Below are positions 1 through 9,532 of a stretch of 64,000 nt of DNA, piece after piece. The notes beneath the pieces were generated by a model. That model made no database searches and was not told the DNA's origin. It saw nothing but the letters and a program-made list of their open reading frames with translations. Where the stretch lies: the NCBI RefSeq assembly GCF_030813695.1, contig NZ_JAUSVA010000002.1, positions 868,001 through 932,000 of the forward strand, in the 5' to 3' direction. The stretch's first letter is position 1; the number at the start of each line of letters is the position of its first letter. Source of the DNA: Kitasatospora herbaricolor. Its GTDB lineage: Bacteria > Actinomycetota > Actinomycetes > Streptomycetales > Streptomycetaceae. Made by a program: the position numbers and the translations under genes.

Positions 1-935
1 CCGCGGAAGGTCATGCCGGCCCAGTTGGGCAGCTTGGTGACGGAGTTCAGCACCCAGAGGCCGCCGGACTTCACCCAGTTGCCGGTCAGCGAGGCGAAGT
101 CGCGCAGGCCGGGCAGGAAGGCGAAGCCGTGCATCCCGCCGCCGGTGAACATGCCTCGGAAGAAGTTGGCCACCGCCTGGCCGACGCCCTTGATGCCCTT
201 CCAGGTGAACTTGGCCCCGGCACTGATCAGTTTGAGCAGCGGCAGGCCCTTGGTGGTCGGCGCGATCATGCCGAGGCCGGAGAGGAAGAGGTCCAGCGCG
301 CTGGCCTTGCCCTGGGCGAAGTCCACCGCGGTCTTGACGAAGATCGCCAGGTTGACGCCGATCGCGATCAGCGCGATCGGCCCGCCGAAGATCAGGGCCG
401 GCAGGATCAGTGCGATCGCCAGCCACTGGAAGGCCTCCCAGAAGAGATCGCAGTCGGAGACCGGCTGCTTGATGCCCCGGGCCGCGCTGCTGAGCGCGCT
501 GCCGGCCGTCCGCCCGGCCTCGTCCTGGGCGGTGCCGGCGGCCCGGGCGGTGCTCGCGAGTTCGGTCAGCCGGGTGTCGTCCTTGGCCAGGCCGCGCCCC
601 TGGGAGAGCGCGTTGTCGGCGCGCCACTGCTGGTCGCGGACCACGCCGGCGTACGTGGTGAGCGCCCGGGCGGAGTTCTCGAAGGCGTCGGCGACGGACT
701 GCACGAAGCCGCGCAGCGGGCCGCTGATCTTGTCCCGGAGGGCGTCCGCGGTCTGTCCGACGAAGGCGCCGTCCCCGGTCTTGTCGAGCACCGCGTCCAG
801 CGCGTCGTCGATCTCCCTGGCCACCCGCCCGAGGTCGGCCAGCGAGCGCTGCACCTCGTCCATCCGCTCCGGGTCCCCGGGGGTGGGGTCGGCGGTCAGG
901 CCGATCGCGCTCCAGTCGGTCGGACGCTGGGCCAT
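1..935 (-). CDS. T7SS-associated substrate-like membrane protein, C-terminus beyond window
   Basis: The frame is open from an ATG at 935 (MAQRPTDW...) to the left edge, so about 311 residues are visible and the C-terminus is missing. Roughly the first 160 residues are helical and hydrophilic, in the style of the N-terminal WXG100/LXG-like domain of large T7SS substrates. They are followed by a strongly hydrophobic part around residues 165-215 (ALILPALIFGGPIALIAI) and a Gly-rich stretch. It is divergent from the small substrate-like genes at 1181 and 2083 and close to an EccC gene, which suggests a T7SS effector or partner. A polymorphic toxin is possible, but the toxin end would lie outside the window. 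The role is inferred from context and helical pattern; no catalytic motif is seen. Confidence 0.6.
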   Translation of the reverse strand, partial: MAQRPTDWSAIGLTADPTPGDPERMDEVQRSLADLGRVAREIDDALDAVLDKTGDGAFVGQTADALRDKISGPLRGFVQSVADAFENSARALTTYAGVVRDQQWRADNALSQGRGLAKDDTRLTELASTARAAGTAQDEAGRTAGSALSSAARGIKQPVSDCDLFWEAFQWLAIALILPALIFGGPIALIAIGVNLAIFVKTAVDFAQGKASALDLFLSGLGMIAPTTKGLPLLKLISAGAKFTWKGIKGVGQAVANFFRGMFTGGGMHGFAFLPGLRDFASLTGNWVKSGGLWVLNSVTKLPNWAGMTFR

Positions 936-1180
936 CTCGGGTCCTCTCCGTACGCGGCCTGGCGGGCGGGGCACTCCCCCGGCGTGCGCACAGCACTCCC
1001 GGCCTGACCACGTGCGAAGCCACGGCGCGGTTCACCGGGCGGCTACGGGCCTGTTCACCCGGGCCGGGACGGGCCTGTTCCCCCGGCCGGGCGGCCGGCA
1101 CGCGCGGGCGCGGTGAACCGCGGCCCCCTCCCGCACGTGGTCAGGCCGGAGCAGCACGGCTACCCGACCGGAGGGACCTC
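936..1180. other. Divergent intergenic region with imperfect direct repeat
   Basis: This is the 245-nt gap between the divergent genes starting at 935 (minus) and 1181 (plus). At about 1046-1093 a GGGCCTGTTC unit followed by a C/G-rich tail occurs twice in tandem. The gap must hold both promoters, but I could not pick convincing -10/-35 pairs. Confidence 0.4.
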
Positions 1181-1993
1181 TTGCCCGACTTCGCGATGGA
1201 CTACGGCATCCTCAACGAGGCCCGCAAGGACCTGCACGACCTGGCCGACCGGATCTCCCCCACCCTGTCCAACAGCGTCTTCTCGCAGCTGGGTTCGGGG
1301 AATCTGGGCGACGCCCAGGCGGTGTTCGGCGACCCGAACGTCACCAACGGGTTCCGCAGCCTCTACCGGCTCTCCAAGGACCCGATGAACCGGGCCGTGG
1401 ACCACCTCAAGCAACTGGGCGACGTCTTCGGGGCCGTCGCCGACGGCTACTTCGACGTGGACGCGCAGATCTCCGACGGCCTCGGGGTGATGGGCGCCAA
1501 CATGGGGCTGGACGCCTGGCGCGGCCGGAAGTCCGCCTGGGACTACCGCAACGCCCACGCCGACCAGTGCACCCCTGACGAGCACGGCAAGGTGCCGGAG
1601 TTCTGCAGTGCCACCGACCCGGGCGCGCCGCCGGTCGACCAGACCATCGACACCGCCAACGGCTCGGTCCACACCCATCTCACCCTGGACGGCAACAACA
1701 ACGTGGTCAAGGAGGAGACGACCGTCACCCACGACGGCCAGACCTACACCTCCACCACCAGCTACACGGACAACGGCAAGTCCTTCACCACCGACACCGT
1801 GTACTCGGACGGCACCAAGAACCACGCCGAGACCCATCTGCACGACGACGGCACCGGCGACATGACGGTCACCGACAACGACGGCGTGAAGACCGAGTAC
1901 CACCGCGGCGGCCCGGGCCAGGAGTGGCAGCAGACCGGCGGCGGCAAGCCGGAGGACTCCTCGGACGACGGCTCCTACCCGCCGGTGTTCTGA
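1181..1993 (+). CDS. Hypothetical T7SS-associated protein (helical N-domain plus Thr/Asp-rich repeat tail)
   Basis: The protein has 270 residues. The TTG at 1181 is chosen because GAGGG at 1171-1175 sits about 6 nt upstream; the in-frame ATG at 1196 is too far from any Shine-Dalgarno site. Residues 1 to about 115 look helical, like an ESX-type substrate domain. The second half (about 140-250) is rich in Thr, Asp, Gly and His with repeated T-x-T-x-T-x-D/G strands, suggesting a beta-repeat (YD/RHS-like) surface. It lies 89 nt upstream of the WXG100-like gene in the same direction and probably shares its transcript. I do not recognise a named family, and the substrate assignment rests on location. 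Confidence 0.6.
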   Translation: MPDFAMDYGILNEARKDLHDLADRISPTLSNSVFSQLGSGNLGDAQAVFGDPNVTNGFRSLYRLSKDPMNRAVDHLKQLGDVFGAVADGYFDVDAQISDGLGVMGANMGLDAWRGRKSAWDYRNAHADQCTPDEHGKVPEFCSATDPGAPPVDQTIDTANGSVHTHLTLDGNNNVVKEETTVTHDGQTYTSTTSYTDNGKSFTTDTVYSDGTKNHAETHLHDDGTGDMTVTDNDGVKTEYHRGGPGQEWQQTGGGKPEDSSDDGSYPPVF

Positions 1994-2082
1994 CCGCACG
2001 CCGGCGCCGACGCCCACCCGGCCCCAGGCCCACCCGCACGATGCGCACACCCGTATCGACCATCCCCCTTGAGAGGACGACC

Positions 2083-2385
2083 ATGCCCAACATCTCCCTG
2101 GACTTCGACAAGATCGAGGCCACCTCGGCCCGCCTGGACTCGGCCAGCGACAACATCGTGCCGATGCTCAACGACCTCAAGAACGACGTGAACAACCTGC
2201 TCGGCGACGGCATGGTGTTCCAGCAGTCCAGCCCGGCGATGCAGGAGGCCTACGACAAGTTCAACACCAGCCTGCTGGCCGCCATGGACGGCATCAAGGG
2301 CTTCGCCAAGCAGTTCCGCCAGATCAAGGACCAGATGCACCAGATGGACGCCGACATGGCCAGCAGCCTGCGCGAGGGCAGCTGA
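2083..2385 (+). CDS. WXG100-family-like ESX protein lacking the WXG motif
   Basis: The protein has 100 residues, exactly WXG100 length, starting at ATG 2083 with GAGAGGA at 2071-2077. It is a predicted helical hairpin: two Leu/Met/Ile heptad-rich helices (about 5-40 and 50-95) around a turn at GDGMVFQQSSP. In canonical members the turn carries W-x-G; here the corresponding position reads V-F-Q. The C-terminal helix (QIKDQMHQMDADM) resembles the ESX tail, but no clear YxxxD/E export signal is visible. Its neighbours, a substrate-like gene upstream and EccC convergent downstream, support secretion by a T7SS. It could pair with a second WXG100 protein, but no canonical partner is present in the window. 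Confidence 0.78.
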   Translation: MPNISLDFDKIEATSARLDSASDNIVPMLNDLKNDVNNLLGDGMVFQQSSPAMQEAYDKFNTSLLAAMDGIKGFAKQFRQIKDQMHQMDADMASSLREGS

Positions 2386-2397
2386 CCGCAGGACGCC

Positions 2398-2427
2398 GAG
2401 GGGCCGGGACACCCGTCCCGGCCCCTC
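2398..2427. terminator. Bidirectional hairpin between convergent genes
   Basis: A perfect 13-bp stem (GAGGGGCCGGGAC / GTCCCGGCCCCTC) with a 4-nt loop lies between the stops of the WXG100-like gene and eccC. There is no U-tract, as is common in actinobacteria. Confidence 0.7.
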
Positions 2428-2470
2428 CCGCGTGGCCGCCGCCGTCAACCCCACGGCGGCGGCGGACGGT

Positions 2471-5400
2471 TCAGCCCTCCGCGCGCAGCACCGTCAACGG
2501 CACCTGCACCGCCATCGCCTCGCCGGCCCGGCCGGTGGTCCAGCCCCGGCCGGTGACCGGGGTGGCGCGGATCAGGTGGACCGGGAGCCGGATCCCGATC
2601 ATGTCGCCCTCCTGGAGGCTCTTCGGGGCCAGCAGCAGCCCCCGGCGGGCCCGCTTGGCGGCGGTGACCCAGCCGCCCATCGCCACCTGGAGGGCGTCGG
2701 CCGGGCCGGCGTAGAGCAGGCCGAGGCCCCGGTCCCGGCCGAAGGTCGCGGTCTCCTTGAGGACCCGGTCGCAGGCCGGCATCGCCAGCAGGTCGGCGTC
2801 GTCGACCACGATCACCCGGGGGCCGCCCAGGTCGTCCAGCGCCGCCTGGACCAGTTCGGCGGCCGGGTCCGGCTCGGTGAGGACCCGGGCCAGCGGATGC
2901 CGGGCGAGCGCCCGCAGCGGGGAGTGCCGCGGGGTCAGCACCACCAGCGAGGTTCCGCCGGCCAGCAGGGACACCGCCAGCGAGGCCAGCACCGTGCTGC
3001 GGCCCGATCCGGGCGGGCCGAGCACCGCGAAGGCGGCGGACGAGCCGGCGAAGTCCACCCCGACCGGTCCGGCGTCGTCCCCGCCCATGCCGAGCAGGCC
3101 CCACATCGGGCGGCGCAGTCCGGCCTCGACCGTCTCGTAGGCCTCGGCGAAGTCCACCGACCTGGGCAGCGAGGCGACCGGGAAGGGCCGCCGGGCGGCG
3201 GGCACCGCGGCGTCCCGGCGGGTGGTCTCGATGCCGATCGCGGCGAGCGCCTTCGCCTGCTCCTGGCCGCCGTCGCCGGGAGCCAGCAGCGCCACCTGGG
3301 TCTCGGTGCCGCTGAGCGCGTGCCAGCCGCGGCCGGCGGGCACCGCCGCGGGCACCTTGCCCGGGGAGAGCCCGACGAGCTGGTAGTCGTTGCGGTCCCC
3401 CTGGCGGAGCAGCAGCTTGTGGTCGTTGTGGGCGGCGAGCCGGCCGCCGAGCAGCGAGCGTTCGGAGCTGGCGACCACATGGATCCCGGCCGCCGCGCCC
3501 TCCCGCAGCAGCCGGGTGACCAGATCCACCAGCCGCCCGTTGTCGTGGTCGTCGAGCAGGCCGGAGAGCGCGTCCCAGCCGTCGATCAGCAGCAGGATGT
3601 GCGCCGGCCGCTCGGCCCTGGGGAGCAGCGCGCGCAGTTCGTTCAGCCCGGCCGCGTTGTGCTCGCTGCAGCTCTCCTGGCGGGCGGTCAGCTCGGCGGT
3701 GAGCCGGTGCAGCAGTCGCTCCAGGCGCTCCAGGTCGTGCCGGGAGACCACCGCGCCGCAGTGCGGCAGGGCGGACAGCGCGGCCAGGCCGCCGCCGGCC
3801 GCGTCGATGCCGTAGATGTGCACGTCCGCCGAGGACGCGGCGCGGGCGGCGGACCCGGCCAGGGTGCGCAGCACCTGGGTGCGGCCGGAGCGGGGCGCGC
3901 CGATCACGTACAGGTGACCGAAGGACGCGAGATCCGCGGTGGCCACCCGGCGCTCCTGGAGCTGCGGGACGTCCTCCAGCGCGTACGGGATCGGCGGCAG
4001 GGGGCCGTCGTGGTCGGGGAGCAGCGCGGTGAGGTCGTCCAGCAGGACGCGCTCCGCCAGGGCGGGCAGCCAGGGGCTCGGCTGCGGGACGAAGTCGTCC
4101 AGGCCGGCCGCCGCCTCGCGCAGGGCCGCGACCAGGGCCTGGAGGTCGGTGGGGGCCGGCGCGGCGGGGGCACCGGGGTCGCTGTCGACGAGTGGCATCG
4201 CGACCGGCCGGCCGAGCCGGCCCCAGGAGAGTTCGGCGGCGCGGACGGGGGCGCCGGCGGGGCGGTCCGGGCCGCTGCCCGTACCGGGCCGGGCGGCGCC
4301 CGCCCAGGCGCCCTGGAACGGCACGGTGGAGCGGTGTCCGAGGCGCACCAGGGCCCGGCCGGGGGCGGAGCTGGGGATGTGCACGGCCTCGGAGGTGTCG
4401 ATGATGTCCTGGCTCTCGGTCGAGTCGGTGACCCGCAGCGCGATCCGGAGGTTGGTGTTGGCGCGGATGTCGCTGGTGACGGCGCCGGAGGGACGCTGGG
4501 TGGCGAGCACCAGGTGGATGCCGAGCGAGCGGCCGCGCTGGGCGATCCCGATCAGGCCGGGCACGAAGTCCGGCACCTCGCGGACCAGGGTGGCGAACTC
4601 GTCGATGACCAGCAGCAGTCGGGGCAGCGGCGCGAGGGTGGGGTCGGCCAGCCGCTTGGAGCGGTACTCGGGGTGGTCCTTGGCCGCCACCTCGGCGAGC
4701 AGCCGCTCGCGGCGGCGCAGTTCGGCGCCGAGGGACTCCAGCGCGCGCTCCACCAGGTGGGCGTCGAGGTCGGTCACCATGCCCAGGGTGTGCGGGAGTT
4801 CGGCACACTCGCGGAAGGCCGAGCCGCCCTTGTAGTCGACCAGGACGAAGGTCAGTTCGTCGGGCCGGTTGGCGGCGGCCAGCGAGGCGACGAAGGACTG
4901 CAGCAGTTCGGACTTGCCCGAGCCGGTGGTTCCCGCGACCAGGGCGTGCGGGCCGTCGCGCACCAGGTCCAGGGTGAGCGGACCGTCGTAGCCGGTGCCG
5001 AGCAGGAAGCCGGTGGACGCGGGCCGGCGGCGCCAGCGTGCCAGCAGTTCGGCCGGGGCGGGCGGCTCCAGGCGCAGCAGGTCCAGCAGCTTGACCTGCT
5101 GCGGCAACCCGGCGTCGTGCTCGGGGCTGACGTCCCTGACCGGGGCGAGCGCGCGGGCGACCTGCTCGCACCAGTCGGTGTCGACCAGGTCGGCGCGGAC
5201 GTCCGTGATGTCCGGCGCGCCGGTCCGGCGCACCGTCAGGCGGTGGCCGGCGGCCAGCACCACGGCGGCGCACTCCTCCGGCAGCAGCCGCTCCTGCTCG
5301 TCCAGGCAGACGCTGAAGACCCGTACCCGGGGGCCGTCGGTGAGAACCTGCACCATGCCGGGGACGTCGCGCAGCTGCCGGGCCCGGTCGGCGATCACCA

Positions 5401-7108
5401 GCACGTCCGGCTCGTTGAACATCGCCTTGCCCATGGAGGAGCCCAGCGCCCGCTGCCGGGCCTGGATCTGGGCGACCAGCTCGGAGATCCGGTTGGCGGT
5501 GGACTCCGGGTCGTTGCCGATGCTCACCACCGGGCCGCCGGCCGCGGCCGGCCGCAGGTGCGGCAGCCACCGCACCCACTCCCAGGCCTCCGCCCCGGCC
5601 CGCTCGGTGAGCACCACGATCCGCAGGTCGCGCGGACTGTGCAGGACGGCCGACTGGGCGACCAGCCAGCGGGCCAGCGCCTGGACGGGCTCACCGGCGC
5701 CCGCCACGCCGACCACGCCGTACTCGGCGATCTCCACCCCGATCGGGACGTCCGGGATGTTCCACCGCACGGTGCGGTGGTTCTCGTCGCGGGCGGGATC
5801 GTCCAGCTCCTTCACGGACGGCTGGTCGACCGTGCCGAGCCGCAGGACCAGGTGGTCCGGGTCGCGGCGGCGCCGCTCCCAGAGCCGGCTCCCCGGGCCG
5901 ACGGCGGTCAGGCCGACCGTGGCCGGGTCCGGCCCCGCGAGGCCGCGGACCACCCGCTCGCGGTCGGCCGCCGTGCGGATCTCCCCCTCCAGGGCGCGGC
6001 GGCGCTGCCGGTAGCGGGCCTCGGCCAGCTCGTGCGCCTTGCGGTTGCCGCGACGTCCGACGATCCAGTTGGAGAGCGCCATCAGCGGGCTGAACAGGAT
6101 GAACACCAGGTAGAAGTAGGAGTGGAAGACGGCCACCATCACCATGCCAAGCACCATCGGCGCGACCATCAGCAGCAGCGGGAACGGCCGCCGGGACGGC
6201 GCGGTGGGCGGCATCGGCAGCCGGATCCGCTCGGCGTCCAGGTGCGGGGCGATCCTCGGCGGGCGGTTGTAGTCCACGCCGATGCCGTCCGCGGAGGGCA
6301 CCACGGCGGCGTCCGGTTCGACCGGCTCCACCAGGCGCAGCAGCGCGGCGCCGGCGGCCACGTCGCCGCCGAGCGGCCAGGCGGTGGCGCCGGGGGGCAG
6401 TGCCTCGGCGGGCGGGAGCGTCCCGGCGGTCGGCCGGGCGGCGGCGGAGGCACGGGACCCGGGGGCGGTGCCGGGGGCGGCCGGCGGATGGCCGGGGGCG
6501 GGCGGATCGACCGGCGCGCTCCCGGGCGGGCCCGGGACGCAGGCCCTGACCTCCACCGGGGAGCCGCCGGAGCGCTGCCAGAAGGCCGAGCCGTCCTGGC
6601 CCACCGTCAGCCACAGGCCCCCGGTGGGGACGCCGGAGCCGGACAGGCGGACGGCGCAGTCCGGGTCGGAGCCGATCTCGTGGCTGCCGGGCCCGAGCCG
6701 CCAGCTCCGCCCGGCGCCGGGGCCGGAGACCAGGTGCAGCTCCAACTGCGCCGCACCGCCGGGCCGTCCGTCCGGTGCGGGCACCCGTACCCGGTCCAGG
6801 TCGTCGACGGGGGCGCCCAGGCCGAGCACCGCCCCCTCCAGCACGCCCGCCCCGGCGACCGGGGCCGCCGGGTCCAGCGGGGCCGGGCCCAGGTGCAGGG
6901 CACGCGGGGCGACGGCCGCTGCCTGGCCGGCCGCGAACGCCGCCGCGCCACCCGCCGCGCCGGCCTCGCCGCGGGGGCCGGGGCCCTCGGACGGGGTCCG
7001 GTCGACGGCTGCGGCCAGGTCTCCGACGGTGGCGTAGGGCGGCAGGTCCAGCACATGGTCGCGGCGGCGGGCGTCGGCGCTGTCGACGAGCGTGACGGTG
7101 AGCTTCAC
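2471..7108 (-). CDS. eccC: Type VII secretion FtsK/SpoIIIE ATPase EccC with FHA-like domain
   Basis: The protein has 1545 residues, full length for a single-chain EccC. The GTG at 7108 (VKLTVTLVDSADARR) follows CTGGAG; upstream codons run into low-complexity repeats. Order: a ubiquitin-like/FHA-like N-terminus to about 210 (GSDPDCAVRLSGSG is FHA-like), two transmembrane helices around 320-360 (LLLMVAPMVLGMVMVAVF), then three FtsK/SpoIIIE ATPase domains. Walker A motifs are GTTGSGKS (about 726), GAPRSGRT (about 1071) and GPPGSGRS (about 1364). The first is canonical; in the second and third the P-loop Lys is replaced by Arg, as is usual for EccC domains 2 and 3, which bind substrate rather than hydrolyse ATP efficiently. 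It is the motor of an ESX secretion system at the membrane. EccB, EccD, EccE and MycP are not in the window. Confidence 0.93.
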   Translation of the reverse strand: MKLTVTLVDSADARRRDHVLDLPPYATVGDLAAAVDRTPSEGPGPRGEAGAAGGAAAFAAGQAAAVAPRALHLGPAPLDPAAPVAGAGVLEGAVLGLGAPVDDLDRVRVPAPDGRPGGAAQLELHLVSGPGAGRSWRLGPGSHEIGSDPDCAVRLSGSGVPTGGLWLTVGQDGSAFWQRSGGSPVEVRACVPGPPGSAPVDPPAPGHPPAAPGTAPGSRASAAARPTAGTLPPAEALPPGATAWPLGGDVAAGAALLRLVEPVEPDAAVVPSADGIGVDYNRPPRIAPHLDAERIRLPMPPTAPSRRPFPLLLMVAPMVLGMVMVAVFHSYFYLVFILFSPLMALSNWIVGRRGNRKAHELAEARYRQRRRALEGEIRTAADRERVVRGLAGPDPATVGLTAVGPGSRLWERRRRDPDHLVLRLGTVDQPSVKELDDPARDENHRTVRWNIPDVPIGVEIAEYGVVGVAGAGEPVQALARWLVAQSAVLHSPRDLRIVVLTERAGAEAWEWVRWLPHLRPAAAGGPVVSIGNDPESTANRISELVAQIQARQRALGSSMGKAMFNEPDVLVIADRARQLRDVPGMVQVLTDGPRVRVFSVCLDEQERLLPEECAAVVLAAGHRLTVRRTGAPDITDVRADLVDTDWCEQVARALAPVRDVSPEHDAGLPQQVKLLDLLRLEPPAPAELLARWRRRPASTGFLLGTGYDGPLTLDLVRDGPHALVAGTTGSGKSELLQSFVASLAAANRPDELTFVLVDYKGGSAFRECAELPHTLGMVTDLDAHLVERALESLGAELRRRERLLAEVAAKDHPEYRSKRLADPTLAPLPRLLLVIDEFATLVREVPDFVPGLIGIAQRGRSLGIHLVLATQRPSGAVTSDIRANTNLRIALRVTDSTESQDIIDTSEAVHIPSSAPGRALVRLGHRSTVPFQGAWAGAARPGTGSGPDRPAGAPVRAAELSWGRLGRPVAMPLVDSDPGAPAAPAPTDLQALVAALREAAAGLDDFVPQPSPWLPALAERVLLDDLTALLPDHDGPLPPIPYALEDVPQLQERRVATADLASFGHLYVIGAPRSGRTQVLRTLAGSAARAASSADVHIYGIDAAGGGLAALSALPHCGAVVSRHDLERLERLLHRLTAELTARQESCSEHNAAGLNELRALLPRAERPAHILLLIDGWDALSGLLDDHDNGRLVDLVTRLLREGAAAGIHVVASSERSLLGGRLAAHNDHKLLLRQGDRNDYQLVGLSPGKVPAAVPAGRGWHALSGTETQVALLAPGDGGQEQAKALAAIGIETTRRDAAVPAARRPFPVASLPRSVDFAEAYETVEAGLRRPMWGLLGMGGDDAGPVGVDFAGSSAAFAVLGPPGSGRSTVLASLAVSLLAGGTSLVVLTPRHSPLRALARHPLARVLTEPDPAAELVQAALDDLGGPRVIVVDDADLLAMPACDRVLKETATFGRDRGLGLLYAGPADALQVAMGGWVTAAKRARRGLLLAPKSLQEGDMIGIRLPVHLIRATPVTGRGWTTGRAGEAMAVQVPLTVLRAEG

Positions 7109-7181
7109 CGGGTGGTCTCCAGGGGTCGGGCTCGGGTGTCGGGAGGGCGGTGGCCCGGGTCGCGGCCGGCGCCGGGACGGT

Positions 7182-7238
7182 CGGGTCGGATCGCAACGGA
7201 TCGGATCGGGTCGCAACGGATCGGATCGGGTCGCAACG
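7182..7238. repeat. About 20-bp direct repeat upstream of eccC
   Basis: GGATCGGATCGGGTCGCAAC occurs about 2.5 times in tandem in the 162-nt gap between the stop of the 7271-9532 gene and the eccC start. It may separate the two genes transcriptionally or be replication slippage; no function is evident. Confidence 0.7.
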
Positions 7239-7270
7239 GTCCGTCGGGTCAGGTCGTCAGGACGGGACGG

Positions 7271-9532
7271 TCAGGACGGGACAGCGGCGGAGACGCCCGG
7301 CGGGCCCGAACCCGGGTCCGGGTCCGGCTCGGCGAGATCGTCGTCGACCGGGACCTGGACGGCCGGCACGCCGGGCCGGGCGGCGGGCGGGGCGGGGATC
7401 GAGGCAAGCACCGGAACGGCGGGCGGAGCCGCCAGGGCGGCCGTGAGGACGTCCGGACCGCCGACGGCCGGAGCCGAACCGCTCCGGCCGGCCTCCGGGC
7501 CACCGGTAACCCGGACCGGGCCGAAGGTGTCCTCGTCGCCGTGCGGCGCGGCCGGTGGCGGCAGCCTGAGCCGACCACGGACCCCGGGCGCCGCCGGGGC
7601 GCCGCCGGCGGGCGGAGCGGTGGCCGGAGCGGCGGGCGGAGCGGCGGCCGGAGCGGCGGCCGGAGCGGCGGGCGGAGCGGTGGCCGGACCGACCGGGTCC
7701 GGGGAGCCGGGCGTGGCCGCCGCGGCCGTGCGGCCGGGGCCGGACGGCACCGGACCGGTGGCGGCCCGGCCGGGCACCAGGGGGTACAGGGTGGCCGGGT
7801 CGGGCAGCACGGATTCGGGCCGGTCGGGCCCGGACGGTACCGGTCCGGGAGCCGGGCCGTCGCCGGCCGCCGGGCCGGGGCGCTGGACGAACCGCGGCCG
7901 GGCCGCCGGCGGCAGGCCCGTGGGCCGGGGCGCCCCGGGCGGTGTCGCCCGGCCCGGGACGATCACCGGGCCGAGCACCAGCGGGGGCGGGCCCGGAGCG
8001 GGCCCGGGTTCCGGTTCGGCTGGAGCGGACGGGCCGGCGGGGGCGGACGGGCCGGCGGGGGCGGACGGGCCGGCTGGAGCGGACGGGCCGGCTGGAGCGG
8101 ACGGGCCGGCTGGAGCGGACGGGCCGGCCACGGTGGTCACCGGGGCGACCCTCCGGCCCGTTTCGGGACGGCCGAGCTTCGAACCGACCGGCTTCGAACG
8201 GCCCGGCGCGGGATCGTCCGGCCTGGAAGCGTCCGGCATGGGCTCGTCCGGCATGGGCTCGTCCGGTGCGGGCGGCTCCTCGGGGCCGGGCGGAGCGAGG
8301 GCGGACCGGCCGGGCAGCTCGGCCGAGCCCGGCCGGGGCCCCACCGCGTTCCCGCTCGCCGGGCGCGCCGGGTCGGGGCCGGGACCTCGCACCGGGACGG
8401 GAACGGCCGGTGGGCCCTGGGACTTCCCCGCCGGGGCCGGGCCCGCCACCGTCGCGCCCAGCGCGGACCGGCCGGGGAGCGCGGGCGCCGCCGGCCGCTC
8501 CGTGCCACCGGGGTGTCCGGCGCCGACGGGACCGCCGGGGCCGTCCGCGTCGAGGGCCGGCTCGGCCAGGTCGCTGTCGTCCGTGGGGCCGGCGTCGTGC
8601 GCGGGGTAGGGCGGCAGCAGTGCGAGGCTGCGGGCGGTCGCCCTGGCCAGCGGGACTGCGTCCACCCGCAGGCCGGTGCCGAGGACGCTCAGCCCGGCCC
8701 GGTCGGCGGTCAGCAGCCGGGCCGAGCCCCTGGCGCCGCTCAGGGCGAGCAACCGGGAGCCGGCGGCGGGGCGGGCCCCGGCCGGCAGCTCGGCGCAGAC
8801 CGCGAAGGCCGGGGCGCCGCCGGTGCCGGCCCGCTCGGCCCGCGCCAGCGCGGCGGCCGGATCGGGGCCGCTGTGTCGGGGGTTGACGCCGTCCGCGACG
8901 GTGACGGCGCCGGCCGGCAACCGGGCGTCGAGCTGGGCCGCCAGGGCCTGCAGCACCGCGCGGGCGGTGCCCTTCTCACCGCTCAGTACGGTGGCGGCCG
9001 GCCCGGTGGTCAGGTCGAGCAGGACGGCGTGCCGCCCATCCGTGCCGAGCGCCGCGAGCAGCGGCGCCGGGCGCCCGCCGGTGGCCACCCCGGCCGCGTC
9101 CGCGCGGTCGAGCCACCAGAGCCGGGGGTCGGTGTCGTCCACCGCCCAGGGCTCGGGCGGCCGCGGCGGCGCGGCGGGCCCGCAGGCCACCAGCACCCCG
9201 ACCACCGTCCGGCCGAGCAGCACCCCGTACGGCTGGACGCCCGGGACCCGCCCGGCGCCCAGCGCGGCCCGTTCGGCGTCGGCCCAGCCGGACCGGTCAC
9301 CGAGCAGGCGGACCAGCAGCCGCAGGTGGCGGCGGTATCGGAGCTGTGCGCGGACGGGCGCGGCGAACGCGGCGGCGGTGGCGCCCGCCTCCCGTCGCAG
9401 ACGGCGCCGGACGACCCGCCAGCCGCCGGCGCGCCGGGCGCCCAGCTGGGCGAGCACGGCGATCAGCAGCAGGAGTCCGGCCAGGCCGAACAGCGTGGCC
9501 GTGCCGCCGGGCACGGCGGGCAGGGCGCTCAC
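7271..9532 (-). CDS. Membrane-anchored protein with Pro/Ala repeat C-terminus, T7SS locus
   Basis: The protein has 753 residues. The GTG at 9532 overlaps the stop of the upstream sigma-factor gene (GTGA), so the two are translationally coupled. One N-terminal transmembrane helix is present (LFGLAGLLLLIAVLAQLG, residues about 13-30). A folded region follows to about 370 with Arg-rich and Leu-rich stretches and a segment GEKGTARAVLQALAAQL. From about 400 on the protein is low-complexity Pro/Ala/Gly, including six identical-length PSAPAG-type units encoded at 8021-8128. Its position between the sigma gene and eccC suggests a T7SS accessory or structural protein facing the cytoplasm. No named domain is recognised. 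Confidence 0.65.
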   Translation of the reverse strand: MSALPAVPGGTATLFGLAGLLLLIAVLAQLGARRAGGWRVVRRRLRREAGATAAAFAAPVRAQLRYRRHLRLLVRLLGDRSGWADAERAALGAGRVPGVQPYGVLLGRTVVGVLVACGPAAPPRPPEPWAVDDTDPRLWWLDRADAAGVATGGRPAPLLAALGTDGRHAVLLDLTTGPAATVLSGEKGTARAVLQALAAQLDARLPAGAVTVADGVNPRHSGPDPAAALARAERAGTGGAPAFAVCAELPAGARPAAGSRLLALSGARGSARLLTADRAGLSVLGTGLRVDAVPLARATARSLALLPPYPAHDAGPTDDSDLAEPALDADGPGGPVGAGHPGGTERPAAPALPGRSALGATVAGPAPAGKSQGPPAVPVPVRGPGPDPARPASGNAVGPRPGSAELPGRSALAPPGPEEPPAPDEPMPDEPMPDASRPDDPAPGRSKPVGSKLGRPETGRRVAPVTTVAGPSAPAGPSAPAGPSAPAGPSAPAGPSAPAGPSAPAEPEPGPAPGPPPLVLGPVIVPGRATPPGAPRPTGLPPAARPRFVQRPGPAAGDGPAPGPVPSGPDRPESVLPDPATLYPLVPGRAATGPVPSGPGRTAAAATPGSPDPVGPATAPPAAPAAAPAAAPPAAPATAPPAGGAPAAPGVRGRLRLPPPAAPHGDEDTFGPVRVTGGPEAGRSGSAPAVGGPDVLTAALAAPPAVPVLASIPAPPAARPGVPAVQVPVDDDLAEPDPDPGSGPPGVSAAVPS
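8021..8128. repeat. Six 18-bp tandem repeats inside a Pro/Ala-rich coding region
   Basis: The block is exactly 108 nt, 6 x 18 nt, differing by one or two bases per copy. Read on the minus strand it encodes the hexapeptide PSAPAG six times, so copy-number change keeps the frame. It is coding, not a CRISPR. Confidence 0.85.

Noticed and set aside
8021..8128. CRISPR-like repeat array
   Set aside because: Units are contiguous, 18 bp, without spacers, and encode an in-frame hexapeptide; no cas genes are present.
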